A stretch of 64,000 bases of DNA from an uncultured Treponema sp. (GTDB lineage Bacteria; Spirochaetota; Spirochaetia; Treponematales; Treponemataceae): positions 1 to 64,000 of the forward strand of contig CAMVCB010000007.1 of NCBI GenBank assembly GCA_947165895.1, read 5' to 3'. Below the pieces are notes generated by a model. The model had not been told where the DNA came from. It saw nothing but the letters and a program-made list of their open reading frames with translations, and made no database searches. Shown here piece after piece: positions 50,188-59,438 of the stretch. Made by a program: the position numbers and the translations under genes. Within the stretch, counting starts at the first letter, position 1. Each line of letters starts with the position of its first letter.

Positions 50188-50667
50188 CTATTCTAGAAAA
50201 GTTGTTGCCCCGCCATTTGTAGGATCATTTTTGTCCTTGTTTGAATTGCCGGAAGAAGCGCCCGTTGGTTGCTGTGTTGCCTGCTTCTTATTAACTACAT
50301 AATCAACTACAAGTCCTAATACTCCACCAACCATAAATGCAAGTCCTGCAGATTTCCAGTTAGACTTAAACCAGCTTCCAACACTTCCACCGGCAACTGC
50401 TTCAAGTGCATCATCTTCAAGATCTACAACTTCATCAGAAGAAGAATCACCTGCATTCTCATTCTGCTTTTCCAGTTCTTCAAGATTTTTTCTTACTTCA
50501 TCAATATTGATAGAAGGGAACTGTTCCTTTACTTTTGCAGCGGCATCTTCAAAAGAAACCGACTCATCCATAATTTTCTTGATAGCTTCAAAATCTTTGT
50601 TTTCTGTAACCTTCTGAACAAAATCATCTGTAAAGCCTAATTCCTTCATGTTTTCTACGTAATTCAT
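50188..50667 (-). CDS. Nif11/NHLP-type precursor peptide (type C)
   Basis: 159 residues. A diverged leader (ENMKELGFTDDFVQKV ... QFPSINIDEVRKNLEEL) ends DLEDDALEAVAGG (GG 93-94). Core of 65 residues: SVGSWFKSNWKSAG, a Gly/Val-rich hydrophobic helix, then an Asn/Thr/Gly-rich tail. Third peptide of the unit whose promoter is at 51832; the lipoprotein gene follows. Confidence 0.85.
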   Translation of the reverse strand: MNYVENMKELGFTDDFVQKVTENKDFEAIKKIMDESVSFEDAAAKVKEQFPSINIDEVRKNLEELEKQNENAGDSSSDEVVDLEDDALEAVAGGSVGSWFKSNWKSAGLAFMVGGVLGLVVDYVVNKKQATQQPTGASSGNSNKDKNDPTNGGATTFLE

Positions 50668-50678
50668 ATCATGCCTCC

Positions 50679-51248
50679 TTATTGATTATCACTTCCAAGA
50701 GAATTTAATACTGATGGAACTACACCTAATGCAAGGAATCCCATTCCAGTAGCCACACCTTTTCCCACAGAAGCTTTATTTGCCGCTTTAGTGGCTGCAC
50801 CTGCCTCCGCAGCTTCACCTTCTGCTGCGGCTGCTTTACCTGCTGCCGGAGTACCAGTAAACTTTTTCATTCCAAAATATGCCAGAGCCGACACACCAAC
50901 AAAAGTTACAATTGCCGGCCAGTGTTTTTTGAAGAAGTCTCCTAGGCCTGAACCACCTGCTACACTTTCCAGATCTGCATCTTCAAGATTTACAACTTCT
51001 TCGCTGTCTGAATCTTTCTGGTTCAGCTGCTTTTTAAGTTCCTCTTTTGCATATTCAAAGCTTTCTTCCAGAGCTTTTACATCCATTTCCGGATACTTTT
51101 CGCTAAGCTTTTTCAATGCTTCTTCTGTTGTTGTACAGGAAAGAACCGTTTCTTCAAGTTCCTGAAAATTAATTCCTTCAAGAACTTCGCTATTTACCCC
51201 CTGTTTTTCAAAGAGGTCTTTTATTTCCTTTTCATTCAAAGTCTTCAT
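50679..51248 (-). CDS. Nif11/NHLP-type precursor peptide (type C, long core)
   Basis: 189 residues. Leader ends NLEDADLESVAGG (GG 98-99). The core is the longest at 90 residues: SGLGDFFKKHWPAIV (Phe and His replace Trp and Asn), first hydrophobic helix, an Ala/Gly-rich stretch, then a second hydrophobic segment (GMGFLALGVVPSVL). Two membrane segments make it different from its relatives. Confidence 0.83.
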   Translation of the reverse strand: MKTLNEKEIKDLFEKQGVNSEVLEGINFQELEETVLSCTTTEEALKKLSEKYPEMDVKALEESFEYAKEELKKQLNQKDSDSEEVVNLEDADLESVAGGSGLGDFFKKHWPAIVTFVGVSALAYFGMKKFTGTPAAGKAAAAEGEAAEAGAATKAANKASVGKGVATGMGFLALGVVPSVLNSLGSDNQ

Positions 51249-51266
51249 AAGGCTACCTCCAGGACA

Positions 51267-51764
51267 TTACCCCATAACATTGCTGTTATCAGTCTTTGCA
51301 TCTTTCTTTGTGTCTTTTTTAGCAACTTCGTTATTAACAAGACCCATTGCAGTCTGACCGACCATTGCACCAATCATAGGAGCACCTAAGGCTGAACCTG
51401 CCACAGTACAAACAACTGCTACTGTAAGACCCGCCCAGTTTTTCTTAAGCCAGCTTCCAATACTTCCGCCGGCAACCTCTTCAAGCGCATCATCTTCAAG
51501 ATCTACAACTTCTTCGCTGCCTGAATCTTCTGCTGCATTCATGTTAGCCGCATAATCATCAAAGATTTTCTTAAGCTCTTCTACCTTCAAAACCGGATAC
51601 TTTTCATGAATCTTCTGAAAAGCTTCTTCTTTTGTATCGCTGCCGGCAACAAGCTTCTGGATTTCTGCGATATCAAAGTTCTTTTCAAAAGTTTCAATAA
51701 AGTCGGCAGACGCACCCTGTTTAGAGGCAGCCTCAAACAACTCTTTTTTATCAATTATCTCCAT
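51267..51764 (-). CDS. Nif11/NHLP-type precursor peptide (type C)
   Basis: 165 residues. Leader ends DLEDDALEEVAGG (GG 99-100). Core of 65 residues: SIGSWLKKNWAGLTV, then Ala/Gly-rich hydrophobic sequence with one Cys, and a Lys/Asp-rich tail. First gene after promoter copy 4. The three type C leaders share the VVDLED / VVNLED sequence. Confidence 0.85.
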   Translation of the reverse strand: MEIIDKKELFEAASKQGASADFIETFEKNFDIAEIQKLVAGSDTKEEAFQKIHEKYPVLKVEELKKIFDDYAANMNAAEDSGSEEVVDLEDDALEEVAGGSIGSWLKKNWAGLTVAVVCTVAGSALGAPMIGAMVGQTAMGLVNNEVAKKDTKKDAKTDNSNVMG

Positions 51765-51831
51765 AATTATTCCCCCGTTTAGGGTGGCTGTTTAGCGCGC
51801 CTGCTCAACCACCGCTTTTGTCTTACACTTA

Positions 51832-51860
51832 TTTATACTCCGGCCCCCCAAAAAAGGCTA
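51832..51860 (-). promoter_or_regulatory. Peptide-regulon promoter, copy 4
   Basis: Minus strand TAGCCT (51855-51860), 17 bp, TATAAA (51832-51837) within CGGAGTATAAATAA. It serves the three type C peptides and the lipoprotein at 48746. It lies 38 bases beyond the stop of the sigma-factor gene. Confidence 0.75.
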
Positions 51861-51898
51861 AAAAAATTATGTAAAAAACAAAAGTTACAGCAGCGGTA

Positions 51899-52408
51899 TC
51901 AGGCAAGCTTTTCTCTTAATTCTGCAAAGGCTTTTTTAATGATGATTTTTGCATTGGCATAGGAAATATGAAGTTTTTCAGAAGCAGCTTTCATAGTCAT
52001 ACCGTCGTAATACATATAGATGATAAGATTCCTTGAACGGTCATCAAGAGTTTCAAGAGCCTGGGCAAGTTCATTAAGGCTTTCATCATTCAGGATATTG
52101 TCAAAGCTGGTATCTACAAAGCCAATGTCATCTGACAGCTCATCACCGCCAAAGAAAAATCTTTTCTGGGCCCGGCTTGTTGTCCTGTAGTGAGTATAAA
52201 CCGTATTCTGTGTGATTGTATAAATCCAAGTAGAAATAGAAGACTTTGTCTTATCAAAAGAGTCCAGATTATTCATGATTTTTATGAATACGCTCTGACA
52301 AATGTCCTCTGCATCAAATGGACTGATGTTTTTGCCAAGGATATAACGCATAACTTTGTCGTGATACTCTTTGTATATGTCATCTTTATCCATCTGATAA
52401 CGTTCCAT
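51899..52408 (-). CDS. ECF-type RNA polymerase sigma factor
   Basis: 169 residues. Region 2 (about 20-75: FDAEDICQSVFIKIMNNLDSFD, ISTWIYTITQNTVYTHYR) and region 4 (about 115-168: LDDRSRNLIIYMYYDGMTMKAASEKLHISYANAKIIIKKAF) are both present; regions 1 and 3 are absent. No anti-sigma factor is seen nearby. It lies between promoter copies 4 and 5, which strongly suggests it reads this promoter family. The start has no clear ribosome site, and Met6 (52393) is an alternative. Confidence 0.92.
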   Translation of the reverse strand: MERYQMDKDDIYKEYHDKVMRYILGKNISPFDAEDICQSVFIKIMNNLDSFDKTKSSISTWIYTITQNTVYTHYRTTSRAQKRFFFGGDELSDDIGFVDTSFDNILNDESLNELAQALETLDDRSRNLIIYMYYDGMTMKAASEKLHISYANAKIIIKKAFAELREKLA

Positions 52409-52473
52409 TATATAGAATTATATTCGACAAATTTAAAAAACACAAAAAATATACACATTTTTTTATTTTTTTT

Positions 52474-52503
52474 TAGCCATTTAGGAAAGCTTCGGAGTAT
52501 AAA
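52474..52503 (+). promoter_or_regulatory. Peptide-regulon promoter, copy 5
   Basis: TAGCCA (52474-52479), 18 bp, TATAAA (52498-52503) within CGGAGTATAAATAA, in the sigma gene's upstream region but pointing right. Serves the three lipoproteins 52536-56491. Confidence 0.75.
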
Positions 52504-52535
52504 TAAAAGAGAAACAGAGATATGGAGGTACGATT

Positions 52536-53984
52536 ATGAATGAAAATGACATAAAAGTGCTGTTAGATTTTCAACATTTTGCCGCAAATAAGCGTCTCGA
52601 ATCATTAATTCGCAGCGCTCATGAATCAGACAATGAAGAAGATGACCGTATTTCCATCATGACAGACAGTCAGGCAGAAATGCTTGCCGCAGCCGGTACA
52701 GAAACAGATAAGGATCATCCAAAAGACCGCAAATCTTTAATTCAGTCTTTGGGCGGACTTATGGTTATTCTTTCTCTCTGCCTTTTTATGGCATGTTCAA
52801 ACGGTGTAAGCGAAACAAAATACATTGATCAGACAGCAATCAAAACAACTGAATATACTGGTGCAAATGCTACAGAGGTTGCTTATTATGCTCAGCTTTA
52901 TTTTACAGATAAATTCGGTGATAAATACGTTGAAGAAAAAGCTGAAGACTATGTTTATGTAGGTTCAGAAAAGAAAGTAGTTCCGGCAGGAACAAAAATT
53001 TCCACAATAGGAAACATTAAAGCCTTACCTGAACCTCAGGCAAAAAATATAAACTATGATTGTTATGAACAATATGGCTTTACTCAGACGGGAAAAACAA
53101 TCAATCTTTTTTATAAGGCAAAAACCGTTACTTACAGATTTTTCTTAATGCCAAATGATACTGTTCCTGTTGCAATACTGCAGGGAAAAACTGAACTGCC
53201 ACTTACACCCCCGCCGACAAAGAATTACAATGCAAGCGGAAAGTTTGCAATCTGGAAGGGAACAGACGGAACCATTCTTCAAAGAACCTACGGCACAAAA
53301 GATATGGATTTTTTCGCCCAATGGTTCACTCCATACGGAAAAAAAGAACGCCCGGACACAGTGGGCGATATTGTTTTTTCTGACGGAACTGCCTCTCATT
53401 ATTCAGGCCTTACTCTTTCAGACGAGCAGAAGAAGAATGCAATCGCAGTAATTATAAGCACATCCTATAACCGCACCACAGGAAACGGTACCGGCTACAA
53501 TGAAGGAAGAGTTATATTGGGTCTTGGAACAATTAACAGCCCTGCCCTGCAGTGGTGGACTGGAGGTAATTCTTTTGAAACCCCCACTTCTAAAAATGAC
53601 GGAAGGATGAATACTTCCATTATAAGAACTAAGAGCACTTCCGAAAGCTTTGATGATTTTCCTGCCCTTAAATGGGCAATAAACTATGCCTCTTACGCAA
53701 GTGAAGAAAAAGGCATAAATATTAACGATGAATTGAAGACCGGCTGGTATCTTCCGGCTTATAACGAATGGGTACAGGCTTTTATTTCCGAAGACGCAAG
53801 TCTTGGAGCCTTTAATGCTCTTGGAATTACCTATAGTGTACTTGCCGACAATTTCTGGACCAGTACCAGCACTATGGGAAAAAAAACAGACAGTGATCCA
53901 GTTTCATGGTATATACATTTACCAAACGCCCTTCTAAAGCCTGACCAGACTACCACAGCACTTGCAATGCGGGAGTTTAAATGA
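52536..53984 (+). CDS. Lipoprotein with N-terminal RiPP-leader-like extension and Lcl/DUF1566-like domain
   Basis: 482 residues. Before the signal peptide lie about 65 extra residues, starting MNENDIKVLLDFQHFAANKRL and containing IMTDSQAEMLAAAG (41-54), which resembles the end of secretion leaders. A hydrophobic segment with lipobox LFMAC (Cys87) follows. The C-terminal half has the GWYLPAYNEW...FWTSTS pattern of DUF1566/Lcl-like surface domains. GGAGG precedes ATG 52536. It overlaps the next gene by ATGA. A surface protein, perhaps exported by a special route. Confidence 0.7.
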   Translation: MNENDIKVLLDFQHFAANKRLESLIRSAHESDNEEDDRISIMTDSQAEMLAAAGTETDKDHPKDRKSLIQSLGGLMVILSLCLFMACSNGVSETKYIDQTAIKTTEYTGANATEVAYYAQLYFTDKFGDKYVEEKAEDYVYVGSEKKVVPAGTKISTIGNIKALPEPQAKNINYDCYEQYGFTQTGKTINLFYKAKTVTYRFFLMPNDTVPVAILQGKTELPLTPPPTKNYNASGKFAIWKGTDGTILQRTYGTKDMDFFAQWFTPYGKKERPDTVGDIVFSDGTASHYSGLTLSDEQKKNAIAVIISTSYNRTTGNGTGYNEGRVILGLGTINSPALQWWTGGNSFETPTSKNDGRMNTSIIRTKSTSESFDDFPALKWAINYASYASEEKGININDELKTGWYLPAYNEWVQAFISEDASLGAFNALGITYSVLADNFWTSTSTMGKKTDSDPVSWYIHLPNALLKPDQTTTALAMREFK

Positions 53985-55267
53985 AAAGAAAATCACTTTT
54001 TATTCCTCTAGGTATTTTATTTTCTTCTCTTTTTATTCTCTCTTCCTGCTCCAGCGGAGATGATACTTATCCGTCTAATCAGACTGACAGCGTGAGCGTT
54101 AAAAACGGCGTTACATATAATTTTTATTATTCTCATGCAAGTACAAACCTGCTTTATTCAATTACAGGTAAACCTGGAGACCAGGTGCCTAATCTTCCTG
54201 TTCCTAAACGCAAATTCTACACCTTTGATTCCTGGAAAACTGATGACGGAAGCGAAATTCCTGCTAATTTTGGTACTACTTCCCTTGAAATATATGCCCA
54301 GTGGACAAGTACCACTCAGATTGGAAATAAAATAAAGCCTTCTGTAGTAGGAGACATTGTATTTACAGACGGAAGTGCCACTTCCTACACAGATGCAATT
54401 GCAACCCCTCTTACCGACGATCAGAAAAATAATGTTGCGGCAATTATTTTTACTACAAGCTATAATCTGGAAAACGGTGATAATAAAAACGGCTCTACAA
54501 TGCTGGGAATTGCCGTAAATCCAAAACAGACAAACTGGTGCGCAGACAGAATCAAAGTTGGCAACGACAATGTTCTTCTTTCTTTGTATGCGGGCTACGA
54601 CATTCAGAATATAACCTATAATAATCAGCCGGCCAATGTCCTTTCCTTTAATCTTTATGACGGAAGCAAAAACCTGCCTAAAACAGACCAGCTTCTTGCC
54701 TACTCTTATTATTATGCACCCGCCTTTTACTATGCCTATACCTACGGAACAAATGCAGTTGATATGAAAGAAGAATACCGCGACGGCTGGTATCTTCCAA
54801 GTTATTACGAAATGCGGGTTCTTATGACCGAAGAAGGCTTACTCAGTACAATAAAAAGTGTTTTTTCGCTTGCCGGCAAAGTTTTTGACCTAAATTCAAA
54901 CACAACCGCAACAAACGCGAGTACACTGATTTTAACAAGCTATTCAGATACTTCAGTCTCGGACAAGGATGAGGGGGTAGAGCCAAATAAGGAAGGTGGA
55001 AAAAGCAACAAAACGGATATGTGGGTTACAATCCGCATGTATGATATTACTGCTGAACCAAAAATGCGTGATAAAACTCCCCGTGTAAATCCAAAAAACA
55101 GCTATGAAAAAGCCGCAATCTATACTAAAGCCTATGCAGTTGATTTTAAGGGTGAAGTAAATATTGTTACAAAAACAAATAAAGCGTGGGACAAAGACAA
55201 TAATCCAACCAGCAGCGATGATGCTCCACACAAATCGTATGCCTTCCCTGTAAGGGTTTTTAAATAG
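53981..55267 (+). CDS. Surface lipoprotein, InlB-like repeat plus Lcl/DUF1566-like domain
   Basis: 428 residues. Lipobox LSSC (about residue 23). An InlB-like repeat occurs at about 50-110 (KFYTFDSWKTDDGSEIP, EIYAQWTS). A large domain follows with VVGDIVFTDGSATSY, an NVAAIIFTTSYN segment and DGWYLPSYYEMRVL. The same layout occurs in the flanking genes, so the three arose by duplication. Co-transcribed with them. Confidence 0.75.
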   Translation: MKRKSLFIPLGILFSSLFILSSCSSGDDTYPSNQTDSVSVKNGVTYNFYYSHASTNLLYSITGKPGDQVPNLPVPKRKFYTFDSWKTDDGSEIPANFGTTSLEIYAQWTSTTQIGNKIKPSVVGDIVFTDGSATSYTDAIATPLTDDQKNNVAAIIFTTSYNLENGDNKNGSTMLGIAVNPKQTNWCADRIKVGNDNVLLSLYAGYDIQNITYNNQPANVLSFNLYDGSKNLPKTDQLLAYSYYYAPAFYYAYTYGTNAVDMKEEYRDGWYLPSYYEMRVLMTEEGLLSTIKSVFSLAGKVFDLNSNTTATNASTLILTSYSDTSVSDKDEGVEPNKEGGKSNKTDMWVTIRMYDITAEPKMRDKTPRVNPKNSYEKAAIYTKAYAVDFKGEVNIVTKTNKAWDKDNNPTSSDDAPHKSYAFPVRVFK

Positions 55268-55276
55268 GAGGCCGGC

Positions 55277-56491
55277 TTGAAAAAATCTCTGCTTTTATCA
55301 CTTATTTCGGTCTCTTTACTTGCAGCTCTTTCTCTTTCTTCCTGCAAGGCAGATGTAGATTATGAAATTATCAAAAAAAATCCTGATTTTTCTGACACCT
55401 ACACAAACAAGGATGCCTACAACATTTACTACTACAAGCAGCCTGTAACTGGAGAAACAGACATTACTGCCTGGGAACGAGACACCCAGAGTGATACAAC
55501 AAATACCTATGTTCCGGCAGGGTCAAGCGCAAGTTCCCTGAACAACAAGGGTTACCAGGGCTTTGTTTATGCGGGTTTTGTCCAGAATGAAACAACTATT
55601 AACGTTTACTACAAACGCTGCACAATCCGCTATGAATTTTATAATCTCCTGACCGATACCAATCCTCTTTTTGTAATTACAGGACTCTTCGGCATGACCT
55701 GTTTAAAACCTGTCTGTAACGACAGAGATGAAGCCTATTTTGACAGCTGGCATACAAAAAACATGTTGCTTTACACCAGTAATTTTGCCATTAATGCAGA
55801 CAGTAACACTCTAAACGATGTTTCCACAACAAAATGGTATGCAAGCTGGAAAGATAAGGCCACTGTTTTGGGATTAAGTCTGAACCTTGTTAATCCAGGG
55901 GACGTCCTTCTAAACGATGGAAGTGTAGTTCCATATTCAAGCGTCAATGCAATGAATCCTAAACAGAAAGCCGCTGCCGTAGCAGTTCTTGTTTCAAACT
56001 CCTACAATCTTAAGACCGGCGGCAATGTAGACGGAAGCACCCGCCTTTTAGCAGGCTTAAAAACCATTGAAACTGTATGGGTTATAAGCGACTCTGATGT
56101 TCTGTTAAATCAGCATATTAAAACCACAGAATATGACGGAAAAACAAACCGCGAAACCCTTTTAAACCTTGATAAAGACTTCCGTCATAATAAAAATCGT
56201 ACTGGCTGTGCTATTTTATACAGTTATGACTACGATTATATTGCGGGTATAGCCGGAATCTACAAAAACGACTGGTATCTTCCTTCAGAAAAAGAATTAA
56301 AGCTTTTACAAAATGAAGCAGTAAAAAATGCCTACAAATACATTCTTAATTGGGATGAAAATACAGAATGCTGGTCTTCTACCTCTACAGGTAACGAACA
56401 GAAAGTAAAAACCGTAAACATAAAGGGTGACACCAGCGAAAGAGAAAAAGGCGAAAACCACGCTGTTATTGCATTCCGCCAGCTTGATTAG
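55277..56491 (+). CDS. Surface lipoprotein, Lcl/DUF1566-like
   Basis: 404 residues, probably starting TTG/ATG near 55277 with AGGAGG upstream. Signal peptide with lipobox LSSC. The C-terminal part has the NPGDVLLNDGSVVPYSS, NDWYLPSEKEL and ECWSSTS elements of the family. Third of three related lipoproteins; the end is convergent with tolC-like. Confidence 0.75.
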   Translation: MKKSLLLSLISVSLLAALSLSSCKADVDYEIIKKNPDFSDTYTNKDAYNIYYYKQPVTGETDITAWERDTQSDTTNTYVPAGSSASSLNNKGYQGFVYAGFVQNETTINVYYKRCTIRYEFYNLLTDTNPLFVITGLFGMTCLKPVCNDRDEAYFDSWHTKNMLLYTSNFAINADSNTLNDVSTTKWYASWKDKATVLGLSLNLVNPGDVLLNDGSVVPYSSVNAMNPKQKAAAVAVLVSNSYNLKTGGNVDGSTRLLAGLKTIETVWVISDSDVLLNQHIKTTEYDGKTNRETLLNLDKDFRHNKNRTGCAILYSYDYDYIAGIAGIYKNDWYLPSEKELKLLQNEAVKNAYKYILNWDENTECWSSTSTGNEQKVKTVNIKGDTSEREKGENHAVIAFRQLD

Positions 56492-56510
56492 TAATTAAGT
56501 GTTACTTTAA

Positions 56511-58205
56511 TTAGTAAATATCCGGAGTAACTTTTACCGCTTCTTTAACTTCTTCTTTTTGAATCTGCTTAGGCGGCTCTTCCGGAAGCGGAGCCGGGGT
56601 TGGCTCTACAGCAATTCCAACAATACTTGCAGTCGCATATTTGTATTCAAGCAGGGCCTCCAGATAATTTACAAGAGTCTGATAACGCTCCTGCGTTGCC
56701 TGTATAAATTTCTGGTCCTGTTCAATAAGATTATCAAGTTTAATAAGACCCGCACGAAAGCGTTCCTGCTCGTTATCATAAAGCTGGTTCTGCATTTCAT
56801 ATACGCCTTCTGCCTTTAACAGTGAGTTTCTGTAAAGATTCAGCTTTTCTATAGTATTTTTAAGCTCCAGGAAAAGCGTATTGCGTTTCATTTCGTAGTC
56901 AATCATCAGAGTTTCATAATTAGCTCTGGCTTCCATAACCTTTCCGCTTGTATCCCTGTCAAAAGGCTTAATTGTAACTCCAATAGAACCGTTTACATTT
57001 GTTCCCCGCACATTCCAGAAGCCGGAAGTCAGAGCCTGACCGAAATCATCAGAATAGGTTGTACCGCTCATACCGATTTTAAAACCTAAGGTAGTATCTG
57101 GTCTTCCGTTAATTTTTGCAATTTTAATTCCCTTTTTTGCAGAATTAAGCTGATCTTTAAGCATTCTAAAGTCGATGCGGTTTTCTTCAACGTAATCAAG
57201 AAAGTCCTCATCCAAATCATCTACCGTTATAAGATCCGGAGCCTGATTAAGATTCAAGTCATCAAGCATATCTGCCGGGTTTTCGATTATATCTATATCT
57301 GCTGTTCCCAGCATATTGGCAAGCTCCATCTTAGTTCTAAGATACTCTACCTTTGCAGAATCCAGGCTTCTCTGGTTGGAACTTACACTTACCTTCATTA
57401 AAAGGATATCATTCCTCATCAGGATACCGGCCTTTACCATAGAAGAAATATTTGCATTACGTGTATCAAACTTCTTCTGTAAGACTTCCAGCTGCGTCAG
57501 ATTTTTATAGGCCATAAAATATGCCCAGTAAGCCTTTGTTGTATTGATTACAGTCTTGCTGATAGTATCCTGCAGCTGAACCCGCATCTGATCCAGATAG
57601 TCCTCTGCCTGACTGATTTGAAGGGCTGTAATAGAAGAATTAAATGATTTGAATAAAGGCAGATTAAGCTCAAGACTCAGTTCTCCAAGATTTCTTCCAT
57701 GCTCATCCCTGGTTCTTCTGTAGGTATTTGAAGCAAATGCTTCGCCGAATTCATAATCTGTAACATTATTGTTTCGTCTTACACTGTAAGAAAGCTTTGA
57801 CTGAAGTCCAAAACTAAAAAGTTTTTGTGCAAAAATTGAACCGCCTGACTGTCTTGTAAGCGAATTGTTGGAGAATATACCGTAAACAGATTCCGGAGTT
57901 ATAAAAGAATATCCGTAAAGTGAATTCGGATCTCGCGGGTCTACCGGATTATGATTATAAGTATAATCACCTTGTGTCCCCACAGAAATATCAAGGGCTC
58001 CCTTTGCCTGCCTGTATTTTGCTTCGGCGATTATAAGAGCCTGCTGCTGCTTTCGGACATCGTAGTTATGCTGAATAGCTAAAGTAATTGCATCATAAAG
58101 GGTAAAGACTTTCTCTTCATCCTCCTGCTTATTTTCAGAAGAAAAAACAAGATTCATTGAGAAAAATAAACTAACTGCAGCAAATATTACTTTCCTAGAG
58201 AGCAC
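56511..58205 (-). CDS. TolC-family outer-membrane efflux protein
   Basis: 564 residues. Signal peptide, then two repeated long coiled-coil halves with the TolC opening EKVFTLYDAITLAIQHNYDV. Central elements such as NLPLFKSFNSS and a Pro/Glu/Lys-rich tail follow. It provides the outer-membrane duct for a type I-like exporter. Last gene of the leftward exporter operon, 3 bases after the binding-protein gene. Confidence 0.88.
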   Translation of the reverse strand: MLSRKVIFAAVSLFFSMNLVFSSENKQEDEEKVFTLYDAITLAIQHNYDVRKQQQALIIAEAKYRQAKGALDISVGTQGDYTYNHNPVDPRDPNSLYGYSFITPESVYGIFSNNSLTRQSGGSIFAQKLFSFGLQSKLSYSVRRNNNVTDYEFGEAFASNTYRRTRDEHGRNLGELSLELNLPLFKSFNSSITALQISQAEDYLDQMRVQLQDTISKTVINTTKAYWAYFMAYKNLTQLEVLQKKFDTRNANISSMVKAGILMRNDILLMKVSVSSNQRSLDSAKVEYLRTKMELANMLGTADIDIIENPADMLDDLNLNQAPDLITVDDLDEDFLDYVEENRIDFRMLKDQLNSAKKGIKIAKINGRPDTTLGFKIGMSGTTYSDDFGQALTSGFWNVRGTNVNGSIGVTIKPFDRDTSGKVMEARANYETLMIDYEMKRNTLFLELKNTIEKLNLYRNSLLKAEGVYEMQNQLYDNEQERFRAGLIKLDNLIEQDQKFIQATQERYQTLVNYLEALLEYKYATASIVGIAVEPTPAPLPEEPPKQIQKEEVKEAVKVTPDIY

Positions 58206-58208
58206 CAG

Positions 58209-59423
58209 TTATTCCTCTTCCTCCTGAGATTCTTCCACTTTCTTCATCTTTGCTATATGATTATCGCATAATTCATTAAAATCCAGCACAAAAATCTTAG
58301 TTCCTATTATATCACCTCGTTTGTTAAAATAATATTTTCCGTTCAGTCCAGTCCAGGTATTTTTACGAAGTTCAGCTGCAACATCCTTTGCCTTTACAGA
58401 ATGAGCCTTTGCCATAGCGCCGGTAAGGATTTTTAAGGCTTCGTAACCCTGAACAGCCTGCTGTGCCGGACTTTTTCCATATCTCCTGGAAAAATCATTC
58501 TTAAATTTGGTATAGGCATCAGAGCTGGCATTACGGCCAAAACTTGTAACTGCATAAATATCCCGGATATTATTTTCCATAATCCATTTTTCCAGTCCAG
58601 GATGATCAAAAGTATCCGGGCCAAGAATCGGTTTGTCCATGCCGTTTTCCCTCATTGTTTTGATGACATTTTCCAGCTGTGGCATATCGCCTGCAAGGAA
58701 AACAGCATCGAATTCAAAATTTGCAGTCAGCCACTTTGCCATATGAATAAATTGCATATCAAGATCAAGTTCGGTGTAACTTTCGCGGTCAATAATGAAA
58801 ATCTCATCCTTTGTACAGGCAAATTCAAAGGCATTAGAAATATCTTCACCATAAGGAGTATCAAGATAATAGATAATCATACGGTTCCAGCCCCTTTCCT
58901 TACAGAAATTCGAAGCGGCTTTTGCAAAAGCTGCGGCCCGGGGAATATTTCTGAACACGTAAGGGAAGCCCTGATTTGTAAGCTTTGTTGCTGTTGCCAT
59001 AGGAGAGAACATCAGAACACCGTAATACTGATAAACCTTTGAACTTTCAACTGCAATTCCCGAAATTGTATGACCAATAACTGCCGCAATATCATATCGG
59101 TTGGAAATATCATAAGCGGCGTACAATCCTTCTTTTTCTGTATCGTGATCATCAAATTGAATAAGTTCAATCTTGGCGCCGTCAACACCGCCGCTTGAAT
59201 TAATTTCGTGGCAGGCAAACTGCAGGCCTTCCCATTGCAGGGTATCATTATTTTCCCAGCCATTAGCGCAGGCAATGCGGATTATTTTTTCTTTGTTAAA
59301 AAGCTTTGTCGTTACCTTTTCACGTTTGAGAGCTGGGTTATCTGACTTACAGGAAAGATAGAGGCTCAGCTCTAATAAAGCGGCGCAAAGGGTAAGTATA
59401 GTTTTTACATTTCGTTTCATCAT
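58209..59423 (-). CDS. LivJ-like periplasmic binding protein, lipoprotein
   Basis: 404 residues. Signal peptide with lipobox YLSC, then a type I periplasmic-binding fold as in branched-chain amino-acid binding proteins (IRIACANGWENNDTLQWEGLQFACHEINSSGG, AAVIGHTISG, YGKSPAQQAVQGYEAL). The ligand is unknown. Its place between the ABC exporter (15 bases) and tolC (3 bases) is unusual and suggests a link to the exported peptides or to sensing. Confidence 0.85.
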   Translation of the reverse strand: MMKRNVKTILTLCAALLELSLYLSCKSDNPALKREKVTTKLFNKEKIIRIACANGWENNDTLQWEGLQFACHEINSSGGVDGAKIELIQFDDHDTEKEGLYAAYDISNRYDIAAVIGHTISGIAVESSKVYQYYGVLMFSPMATATKLTNQGFPYVFRNIPRAAAFAKAASNFCKERGWNRMIIYYLDTPYGEDISNAFEFACTKDEIFIIDRESYTELDLDMQFIHMAKWLTANFEFDAVFLAGDMPQLENVIKTMRENGMDKPILGPDTFDHPGLEKWIMENNIRDIYAVTSFGRNASSDAYTKFKNDFSRRYGKSPAQQAVQGYEALKILTGAMAKAHSVKAKDVAAELRKNTWTGLNGKYYFNKRGDIIGTKIFVLDFNELCDNHIAKMKKVEESQEEEE

Positions 59424-59438
59424 TTTCTTGTCCCCCTT

